This document shows positions 14,506-21,519 of a stretch of 64,000 nucleotides of DNA, one piece after another. Numbering within the stretch: position 1 is the first letter of the stretch; each line of letters starts with the position of its first letter. Position numbers and translations under genes: made by a program. The notes under the pieces are model-generated. The model was not told the origin of the DNA. It was given only the letters and a program-made list of their open reading frames with translations, and searched no databases. The stretch is taken from contig JAFXAD010000052.1 of the NCBI GenBank assembly GCA_017522065.1, positions 1 through 64,000 of the forward strand, given 5' to 3'. This DNA is from Bacteroidales bacterium. Lineage in GTDB: Bacteria; Bacteroidota; Bacteroidia; Bacteroidales; P3.

Positions 14506-17371
14506 CTACGCATTCCTTAAATTCTCTCCCTCTCTCTTCGAAATTCTTGTAGTGATCATAGCTGCTCGCCGCTGGCGAAAGTAGGCAGATGCAGCCTTCC
14601 TCTGTGTACTGCGCAGCAAATTCGACTGCTCTCTTCATCGAATAATCCGCATCGAAATGGCACATGATATGTCTGCCATCCCCATAACCGGCATCCTCTG
14701 TCGACATCGCCCTCTCTATTTCCCGACCGGCACTGCCAAAAAGGACTATATTCCTCACTCTTTTGCCGACAGGGTTGCGCAACAGATATTCCGCAAGCGG
14801 CTCGTAGTCTATCCCACGGCTGAAACCGCCAAGTATCAGCGTGTCAACTTTCTGCAGCGCATCAACAGCGGCTATCGTAGCTTGGGGTATTGTGCTTATC
14901 GAATCGTTATAGTACGTCACGCCTCCTACCGAATCCACACGTTCCAGCCTATGTTCCAGTCCTTTGAATGTCATCAAAGCTTCTTTGAAACAATCAAACG
15001 ACACTCCCATCTCTTCTGCCACAAGCCACGACACATATATATTGCTAAAGTTATGATCTCCAATCAGTGGCAATGCCATCTCCTGAAGTGGCTTCAGCGC
15101 CTTGGCCTCCGAAAGGCCATACTTATGTTTGCGCGAAACAATGGCATCGCGGTATTTTTCAACCTCGTGTCTCAAATCGGCGTTGTCGCCACAATAGAAA
15201 AACACATCGTTTTCCGACTGCTTTTTTGCAATCTGCATCTTAGCATCGCAGTAGCCACTATAGTCGCGATAGTGGTCCAAATGCTCCTCGAAGAGGTTGA
15301 GGAGCACCGATACATGCGGCGCTCTATGGATATTCTCGAGTTGATGGCACGACAGTTCTGCCACCACAATGCTCCTGTTGTTCAGACTTGGTATGATGTC
15401 GAATAGCGGAATGCCTATATTCCCGGCAAGCACAACATTCTTGTCACCGTACGACTCGCGCAACACATGATGTATCAGGCTCGTAGTGGTACTTTTCCCC
15501 TTGGTGCCACTGATGCCGACTGTTATGTCGCCATACACTCGCAGAAATATGTCGGTTTGCGAACTGACTCTACTCATTTCGCAATAGTCCTCGATGACAA
15601 AGTTCGGAATACCGGGCGACTTGAGTATCAAGTCATACCGCTTGGTTTTAAGGAGCTCTATAAGTTCTTCGTTGTTGTTGGCCACATCATAGCTGCGTCG
15701 CGGAAACATCTTCTTCAGCAACGCCTCGCTGCTCTTCCCCTCGCGGCCATATCCAGCTATCAATATCTCCTTCCCGCACAGCAAGTTGAACAGGCCGTCG
15801 TACCTATAGAATTGCTCAGCATATTCCCCAGCACTCATTCCCCTGTCAGCGCCGGAACCCTCCGAATAGCATATATGACCCAGAAGTTTTTCAAAGTCAG
15901 ACTTCGGAAGATTGTTTGGAACATACCCTAAGGATTGAGGTCTTTCGCTATCGTATCCTCTTTCCTCTCCCCGTTCTCCGTTCCCCGTTCCCCATGTCAG
16001 TGAATCAAGACGGGCACTGACAGGACGCTGCACATAACCCTTTAGCAACGCGGGACGCTCGCCGGGATACCATTTGGCAATGCACATCGACAGCGCACTG
16101 TTAACTTCGCTTACCGTACCGACACATTCAAAAGGTTTTGTCTCCGCATTCCCCGTCAACTGGTCGAACTCATGCCTCATGCTCTCGTCGTCAAGCATAT
16201 TCTTCCCGAATATGCAACTCAACCGCTCCGGTTCAATGAAGGGCGACAGGATGATATAGGCAAACAGGCACTTAGCACAGTGTCCGCACCACACATCCTC
16301 CTTGCTTCCGACATTACAGCTCCTGAAAACAGGATGATACTTGTCATATCGCGCAAAGAGCATCGCTATCTGCAGTTCGCTCAGCGGACGAAGGAAACTG
16401 TAGTAGTTCAACTCCGTCGACACATACTCCTTCACATACCCTCTGAAGTCATTTTCGAATTCAAGGCTCTTCGAATACTGGTGATTCACCTTGGTCCCAG
16501 CAACGGTACTCTCGTTGGCGCTATTCTCGTTCGATAGCGCTATATCCGGACGACTGCCCGTCATAGCCGATGCCAGCAACGTGTAGAAGGCAAGCATCGC
16601 ACTGAATGGGGTATGCCCGTTCAACGCTCCCTGCTTGTTCAACTCCAACAACTTGGGATGAATACTACGGCGTATCACTATGACATCATCCATCGTATAG
16701 CCCGCAGCCTTCACACATTCAATCGTAGCTCCCCGGGGATTCATAATCAGCGGCAACGGACGCTCCCTCAACGGACGGTCAACCCACTGTTCCGACAGCA
16801 ACTCGAGCGTCACCACCGAGTCTTTTCCACCGCCTATCGGAACAATATGGCTGTCACAGACGCCTCCCGTACTGAAAAGTCTCTCCGCTCTCCGCTCTCC
16901 GCTTTCCGTTCTCCGTTCTCCGTTCTCACATCTTATTGTCATAAAATCCTCTTCCGACGCCTCTATATTATTAGTATAGAAGAACTCTCCAAGGCCATTA
17001 TAGTACAACTTCTTCCAAAAGGTCACCTGCCTGTCGTCCATCCCGAATGGTCGAATCCTCACCAGTGGCGGACAGTAGCACTTCCAATAGCTCACCAGTT
17101 CAGCCATGCCGATATTGAAGACCAACGTGTCCAAGGTTTCCTTCGACAAATGTGAGGCATCAAGGAAGTCACGCGCCTCCACGACAGCCGAAGGCTCAAA
17201 AACAATGTCGTTTTCGTTACCCGTTCTCCCCTCTCCGCTTTCCGCTCTCATTACGATTCTGAAACAAAAAGTGATGTGCAACCCCTCTGGTTGCACATCA
17301 TATTTATAGCTATCGTAGATGAACTCCGGGTACATCCTGCGAAAAGCCTCATATTCGCCTTGTCTCCACAT
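14483..17371 (-). CDS. murL-murD2: Fused UDP-MurNAc-L-Ala-L-Glu epimerase (MurL) and L-glutamate ligase (MurD2)
   Basis: A 962-residue fusion. The N-terminal part (~1-440) matches MurL: an ATP-pyrophosphatase-like loop IGGGKDSVVTLE near 177-189 and a CGHCAKC cysteine motif near 358-364. The C-terminal part (~525-962) is a Mur ligase with GTKGKSTTT near 620 and ELSCHQLE, NLFEEHLDHY and GLEHRLE. In Xanthomonas, MurD2 adds L-Glu to UDP-MurNAc-L-Ala and MurL then inverts it to D-Glu, replacing glutamate racemase and MurD. No murI or ordinary murD is seen here. Heptamer tracts are inserted in frame near residues 40-52 (ESGEGRTGNEN), 148-168 (ENGERRTESGERRAER) and 465-480 (GTGNGERGEERG). The final RCEM and stop also lie within heptamers. 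Confidence 0.88.
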   Translation of the reverse strand: MWRQGEYEAFRRMYPEFIYDSYKYDVQPEGLHITFCFRIVMRAESGEGRTGNENDIVFEPSAVVEARDFLDASHLSKETLDTLVFNIGMAELVSYWKCYCPPLVRIRPFGMDDRQVTFWKKLYYNGLGEFFYTNNIEASEEDFMTIRCENGERRTESGERRAERLFSTGGVCDSHIVPIGGGKDSVVTLELLSEQWVDRPLRERPLPLIMNPRGATIECVKAAGYTMDDVIVIRRSIHPKLLELNKQGALNGHTPFSAMLAFYTLLASAMTGSRPDIALSNENSANESTVAGTKVNHQYSKSLEFENDFRGYVKEYVSTELNYYSFLRPLSELQIAMLFARYDKYHPVFRSCNVGSKEDVWCGHCAKCLFAYIILSPFIEPERLSCIFGKNMLDDESMRHEFDQLTGNAETKPFECVGTVSEVNSALSMCIAKWYPGERPALLKGYVQRPVSARLDSLTWGTGNGERGEERGYDSERPQSLGYVPNNLPKSDFEKLLGHICYSEGSGADRGMSAGEYAEQFYRYDGLFNLLCGKEILIAGYGREGKSSEALLKKMFPRRSYDVANNNEELIELLKTKRYDLILKSPGIPNFVIEDYCEMSRVSSQTDIFLRVYGDITVGISGTKGKSTTTSLIHHVLRESYGDKNVVLAGNIGIPLFDIIPSLNNRSIVVAELSCHQLENIHRAPHVSVLLNLFEEHLDHYRDYSGYCDAKMQIAKKQSENDVFFYCGDNADLRHEVEKYRDAIVSRKHKYGLSEAKALKPLQEMALPLIGDHNFSNIYVSWLVAEEMGVSFDCFKEALMTFKGLEHRLERVDSVGGVTYYNDSISTIPQATIAAVDALQKVDTLILGGFSRGIDYEPLAEYLLRNPVGKRVRNIVLFGSAGREIERAMSTEDAGYGDGRHIMCHFDADYSMKRAVEFAAQYTEEGCICLLSPAASSYDHYKNFEERGREFKECVEKRRCEM
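15958..15995. repeat. Intragenic heptamer tract 3 in murL-murD2
   Basis: On the minus strand the bases are GGGGAAC, GGGGAAC, GGAGAAC, GGGGAGA-type heptamers, read as GTGNGERGEERG in the linker between the two enzyme domains. The reading frame stays open. Confidence 0.75.
16880..16935. repeat. Intragenic heptamer tract 2 in murL-murD2
   Basis: Seven consecutive heptamers of type GAGAACG, GAAAGCG and GAGAGCG on the coding strand, read as ENGERRTESGERRAER just before the MurL ATP-loop. It is preceded by AGATGT as in the intergenic copies. Confidence 0.8.
17222..17256. repeat. Intragenic heptamer tract 1 in murL-murD2
   Basis: On the coding strand GAGAGCG, GAAAGCG, GAGAGGG, GAGAACG, GGTAACG, read as ESGEGRTGNEN near the protein N-terminus. 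It is more degenerate than tract 2. Confidence 0.65.
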
Positions 17372-17382
17372 GTTAAGTAATA

Positions 17383-17500
17383 TTAGAGTAATCAGCCTAT
17401 AATCAAGTCCGTTCTACGCAGCCTTCAATCAATTAGAGTAATTCGCCTATAATCAAGTCCGTTCTACGCAGCCTTCGAGTAATTAGAGTAATTCGCCGTT
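17383..17500. repeat. 50-bp tandem repeat, about 2.4 copies
   Basis: The word ttagagta recurs at 17383, 17433 and 17483. Between them is an almost identical segment with gcctataatcaagtccgttc and tacgcagccttc. It lies upstream of murL-murD2 in a 239-base gap that otherwise shows no gene. Confidence 0.8.
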
Positions 17501-17610
17501 CAAGTAATACATTATGTTAATTCACGGACTTCTACGGACATTCACGTTCAAAAAGACAATTTCTGGCCAATTTATGGAAATTCCTGTTAAAAGAAATTTT
17601 GACCATTTAC

Positions 17611-19347
17611 TTAATCAAGCTTGAACGAAACCTTGCCGATCTCGTAACCGTTGGCATACAACGTAACCCAATACAGACCGGGAGCAAGCTCTACACCCTC
17701 TGCCTTCTTCCACATCATCGTTATGTTGCGCCCATATCCCGTAAATTCTATCTCCTGTTTTGCAGTGTACTGCATCGGCGTTCCGTTCATGTCGAAGCTG
17801 TAGTTATCAGGATTGCCGTTGCAGACCACCCTGTTGGCAGCATTGGCGATACGTGCATAGATGGCCACCGTACCCGGGTCTATCACATTGTTGTCGATAA
17901 TCTTGCAATCGATTCTGATAACCTTGGTCTGAGAGGCTTTCGTGGTCGGCTTGACAACATTGCCTACCTTCACGCTCTTGCCAGGCGTGACCTTCAGGTC
18001 GCTGGTGACCAGGACCGAAGCCAGCTTCACCTTCTGCTGCAGACGCTCGTTCTCGGCAAACAGGTCCGCACTCGACGCAACCTTCTCCCTCAGCTCGGCA
18101 TTCTCGCTCTTCAACTGGCTGTTCTCGGCCTTCAGCTGCGCAATCTCCTCTTCGTATCTGGCGCACATAGCCTGAAGCTCGGCAATCTTCTCGCTGACCT
18201 TTCCGGCCCCCGTTTTGCCAGTATTGCCCGTTTGTTGGTTGCTGGCATTCTCCTTCGCCTTCAACGCCTCTGCAAGCTCGGCGTTCCTTTGCTGAATCTC
18301 CTTCTTCAGTTGCTCTATCTCCGCACGCTGGCTTGCCACCTGAGCGTTAAGCTCGTCAATCGTGCCTTTGCTTCCCGACTCGCCCCTCTTCAAAGCAGAA
18401 ACCTGCGAGTTCAGGTTGTCAACCATTTCTTGGAGTTTCTCATTGTCCTTGTTGCATTTGGCAATAGCAGCTTCCAATTCGGCATTGTTGTTTTTGTCAG
18501 CTGTATTTTTATTCGACACCTGGCGTTCCAATGCTGCAATCCGCTCTTGAGCCGCCTTTGCGTCATTTTGGCATTTCGTGCTCTGCTTCTGGCACTCTGC
18601 AAGCTGGGCTGTCAGGTTTGCAACCATCTGTTTGGACGATGCCAATTCGCTACTGCTCTCACTGCTGCTCTGCGAAGCGGTGTTTTTGAGACTTTTAACC
18701 TCCGCATTAAGCGAAACAATCTGATTGTTGCAGTCCGAAATCTGTGCCTTGTACGAGTCAATCTGTTTGTTAAGATCGGCTATGTTTTTCTGGTATGTGC
18801 TGCGAATGCCGTCGCAATCCGAAGCACCGCTGCGAAGGCTGGCAATCTCTTTCTCGTTGTCCTGCAACTCTTTTCTGAGATTGTCAATCACATCCTCCTG
18901 CTCATTGATGCGTCGCTGCAACTGGGCCACCTTGCTCTCTTTCACATCATTGCTTCCCAGTGCATCGGCCTGCTTGTCAAGCTCTTTCTGCAGTTTCTTG
19001 ATGGTGTTCTCTTTCTCTTTAAGCTCCTTTTGCAGCTTCTCTGCCCTGCCGTTATCGGTCGAGGCCGTCGCCCTCTTTCCCTTCTGCGCGTTCAGCTGAT
19101 TGATAAGGTTCTGAATCTCCGCAGCTTGGGCTTTGATGGCACTGTCTCTCGACGCCATCTGGCCCTCGAATCCAGCATTCTCTTCTTTCACTTGCTCATA
19201 CTTGACCATCGTCGCGTCGAGCTGTTTTTGCAATTCGGCTATCATTGCAGCATTATCATCCGATCCTCCACAAGATTGAATGAACATCGCTGCCGACATT
19301 ATCGTCAATCCGACTGATAACAATCTTTTAAATCTGTTAATATTCAT
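17611..19347 (-). CDS. Long coiled-coil lipoprotein
   Basis: A 578-residue protein with a type II signal peptide (MNINRFKRLL start, IQSC lipobox with Cys near residue 23). It is followed by about 400 residues of almost unbroken heptad coiled coil rich in Glu, Lys, Gln and Asn, then a compact C-terminal beta-rich domain (~455-578). I do not recognise a named family. The start at 19347 is chosen because it begins the signal peptide; the reading to 19443 would run into the promoter region. It probably anchors at the membrane and spans periplasmic space as a structural rod. A candidate -7 box lies at 19408-19415. The 572-residue antisense ORF is a shadow. Confidence 0.85.
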   Translation of the reverse strand: MNINRFKRLLSVGLTIMSAAMFIQSCGGSDDNAAMIAELQKQLDATMVKYEQVKEENAGFEGQMASRDSAIKAQAAEIQNLINQLNAQKGKRATASTDNGRAEKLQKELKEKENTIKKLQKELDKQADALGSNDVKESKVAQLQRRINEQEDVIDNLRKELQDNEKEIASLRSGASDCDGIRSTYQKNIADLNKQIDSYKAQISDCNNQIVSLNAEVKSLKNTASQSSSESSSELASSKQMVANLTAQLAECQKQSTKCQNDAKAAQERIAALERQVSNKNTADKNNNAELEAAIAKCNKDNEKLQEMVDNLNSQVSALKRGESGSKGTIDELNAQVASQRAEIEQLKKEIQQRNAELAEALKAKENASNQQTGNTGKTGAGKVSEKIAELQAMCARYEEEIAQLKAENSQLKSENAELREKVASSADLFAENERLQQKVKLASVLVTSDLKVTPGKSVKVGNVVKPTTKASQTKVIRIDCKIIDNNVIDPGTVAIYARIANAANRVVCNGNPDNYSFDMNGTPMQYTAKQEIEFTGYGRNITMMWKKAEGVELAPGLYWVTLYANGYEIGKVSFKLD

Positions 19348-19387
19348 ATCGTTACTTATTATTTTTTTTAGTTTCAAAAACAATTTA

Positions 19388-19395
19388 TATCTTTG
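19388..19395 (+). promoter_or_regulatory. Candidate -7 element for the 19478-24204 genes
   Basis: TATCTTTG, an exact TAnnTTTG match, 83 bases before the 19478 start. It lies within 30 bases of an opposing -7 box for the coiled-coil lipoprotein, so the two units have divergent, interleaved promoters. Confidence 0.55.
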
Positions 19396-19407
19396 CAAAT
19401 CAAAATG

Positions 19408-19415
19408 CAAAAATA
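19408..19415 (-). promoter_or_regulatory. Candidate -7 element for the coiled-coil lipoprotein
   Basis: Read on the minus strand the bases are TATTTTTG, an exact TAnnTTTG match, 61 bases before the 19347 start. Confidence 0.55.
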
Positions 19416-19477
19416 CAATTATTTTTTTTAATATGGGCAACAAAATCAGTATCTAACCATCTTCTGCATACCAAAAA

Positions 19478-20449
19478 ATGAACAATTTCAACAGAAAATA
19501 CAACATATCAATAAATTACACAATTATTTGGCTGTTGATAATATTTTGTTTGTCTTTTTCTGCCAATGCGCAATCCGCGCAACACGCGGTTGACGAAAAC
19601 AACACCCTATACAACGACTACAAATACTCTTCCATCATTGTGGCTACAGCAACAGGGTATGGGTCGTATCGCGACTTGGGAACTGCTCCCATCAGCTTCA
19701 ATGGCATGATGCTACAGCCTACCGTAGAACTCGAATTCGGGGGCAACCGCAGATGGATTAAAACACTGTCTGTCAACACCTCAATTGGTATTTTTGAAGA
19801 TACGCCCCCTCCAAGGCTCAATTTCGGCGCCTACGACGTTTGCAACACCATTCAGTTCAAGGCAAGAAAGCCCCTCGGCGTCTTTCAACACGCAGGCGGC
19901 AACCGCAGTCTGCATCTTGACGCAAACAGAACCGACAAGCTGGCTGAAGGCATTCCCGTCGGCGAATTGTCATTCGGCATAGGTGTCGAGAACTTTCTCG
20001 ATGTCACCGTCAATCCCGCTTATGAAAACGCCGCAGCAGGCATCAGCGAGTTTTTAGGCCCTCTGCTGTTTCTCAGGGCCGATGTGTATTTATGGTCCTT
20101 ATTCAAGCACAACCCCAAAAGGTTTCCTAAGCAAATGCACATCGAACTGGGCACTATGCCTGTCGCTGCCGTGCTGAGACCTGGCTATGCGTACATCGAC
20201 AATTACACGGCTTCGCAGCCCGTCCTAAACGCTCTGTTCGATAACTTCGAATGGCTCGCAAAACCTTTTGCCGAGATCTACTCCAATATCGGTTTCGACA
20301 TCATCACCGGTGTCGGCAATCGTATCTCTATATCTTATCTGTGGACTTACCTCTCCTCCGGCAACAGCGACATCTGGCGCTTCGACCACGCAAGCCACCT
20401 GCTGCAAGTCGCCTTCATGGTTTCTCTAAAAAAACGAAAAACTCTATGA
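19478..20449 (+). CDS. Exported probable outer-membrane beta-barrel protein
   Basis: A 323-residue protein with a signal peptide (hydrophobic ~13-28, cleavage after SANA). The body has alternating aromatic and polar strand patterns with glycines (ATATGYGSYRD, LSFGIGVENFLDVTVN, GVGNRISISYLWTYLSSG) and ends in strand-like HLLQVAFMVSL, as in barrel proteins. I cannot name a family. Its stop overlaps the start of the S41 protease gene (ATGA), so the two are translated together. Function unknown. Confidence 0.75.
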   Translation: MNNFNRKYNISINYTIIWLLIIFCLSFSANAQSAQHAVDENNTLYNDYKYSSIIVATATGYGSYRDLGTAPISFNGMMLQPTVELEFGGNRRWIKTLSVNTSIGIFEDTPPPRLNFGAYDVCNTIQFKARKPLGVFQHAGGNRSLHLDANRTDKLAEGIPVGELSFGIGVENFLDVTVNPAYENAAAGISEFLGPLLFLRADVYLWSLFKHNPKRFPKQMHIELGTMPVAAVLRPGYAYIDNYTASQPVLNALFDNFEWLAKPFAEIYSNIGFDIITGVGNRISISYLWTYLSSGNSDIWRFDHASHLLQVAFMVSLKKRKTL

Positions 20450-21507
20450 GCAAATTCAAAACATCATATATATGTATCTCTCTCTTTGCAGCCCTGACGC
20501 TTGCCGGCTGCGAAAAAATTTTCATGCCCGACGATGCTGACGCGACACCCGAGGCCGTATTCGACTATCTCTGGAAGCAGGTGGACGAACGCTACTCTCT
20601 CTTCGATGTCAAAAACGTCAACTGGCAACTTATGTACGACAGTCTGCACCCTCAGGTTTACAACTCCATGTCCAACGACAGCCTTTTTGCCGTCCTGTCC
20701 AAACTGCTCAACAGCCTCAACGACGGTCATGTCAACCTCTGGGGCAACAACGACGTGGCAAGCAGCGAAGCTATATTCCTTCAACGCTACGGAAACTCTA
20801 ACTTCGACCTCAACACCGTCGCCATGACCTACCTGCGCGCCGACCACCACACCACCGGGGGGCTGGCATACAACAGCATTGACTCGGGGCGTGTTTTGTA
20901 TATCCGCTACAGCTCTTTCAGCAACTCCGCCACTACTAATCAATTGACGACTGCCATCAACCGATACCCGGGCATCGACGGCATCGTTTTCGATATCAGG
21001 CAGAATGGCGGCGGCGAGATTCAGAACGAATGGAATATCATGAGCCTACTCCCAAGCCATCGGCAACCTCTCTATTCCACTCAACTCAAAAACGGCAAAG
21101 CTCATTTCGCCTTCAGCGACCCTGTCACGGTTTACGCTCCCGACAACAACGACGATATCGTTTTCAACAAACCTTTCATCCTTCTGACCGACAGGGGTTG
21201 CTATAGCGCCGCTTCAAGTTTTGCTCTATGCCTGAAAACCTATCCTAACGTGACTGTCATCGGCGACACCACCGCCGGCGGCCTGGCTATCCCTGCCGGA
21301 GGTGCTCTCCCCAACGGATGGAACTACCGCTTCGGCGTAAGCCGCACCCTGGCTCCCGACGGCATCAACTACGAGAACGGTGTCCCGCCTCAACGGACCG
21401 TCCTCCTCGACCCCGCCGCAACAGCTCAGCACAGAGACAATATCATCGACTCCGCATGCAGCATCATTAGAAATCTGTCACATAAACAACATTCGCAACA
21501 TTTTTAA
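20446..21507 (+). CDS. S41-family (tail-specific-protease-like) peptidase, lipoprotein
   Basis: A 353-residue protein with an SPII signal (LAGC lipobox, Cys near 22). The N-terminal helical cap contains DYLWKQVDERYSLFDVKNVNW and LNDGHVNL, typical of the tricorn/CtpA-like S41 group. The catalytic domain has DIRQNGGGE and TDRGCYSAASSFALCLK, where Ser254 is the expected nucleophile. The start at 20446 is chosen because it makes the lipoprotein signal and gives the four-base overlap with the preceding gene. It probably cleaves exported proteins or peptides at the outer membrane. The downstream gene follows 12 bases later. Confidence 0.9.
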   Translation: MSKFKTSYICISLFAALTLAGCEKIFMPDDADATPEAVFDYLWKQVDERYSLFDVKNVNWQLMYDSLHPQVYNSMSNDSLFAVLSKLLNSLNDGHVNLWGNNDVASSEAIFLQRYGNSNFDLNTVAMTYLRADHHTTGGLAYNSIDSGRVLYIRYSSFSNSATTNQLTTAINRYPGIDGIVFDIRQNGGGEIQNEWNIMSLLPSHRQPLYSTQLKNGKAHFAFSDPVTVYAPDNNDDIVFNKPFILLTDRGCYSAASSFALCLKTYPNVTVIGDTTAGGLAIPAGGALPNGWNYRFGVSRTLAPDGINYENGVPPQRTVLLDPAATAQHRDNIIDSACSIIRNLSHKQHSQHF

Positions 21508-21519
21508 CTCTATCATATC

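Noticed and set aside
17599..19317. 572-residue plus-strand ORF
   Set aside because: It lies antisense to the coiled-coil lipoprotein, whose signal peptide, heptads and promoter are clear. The Leu/Arg/His-rich antisense product is a codon-bias shadow.
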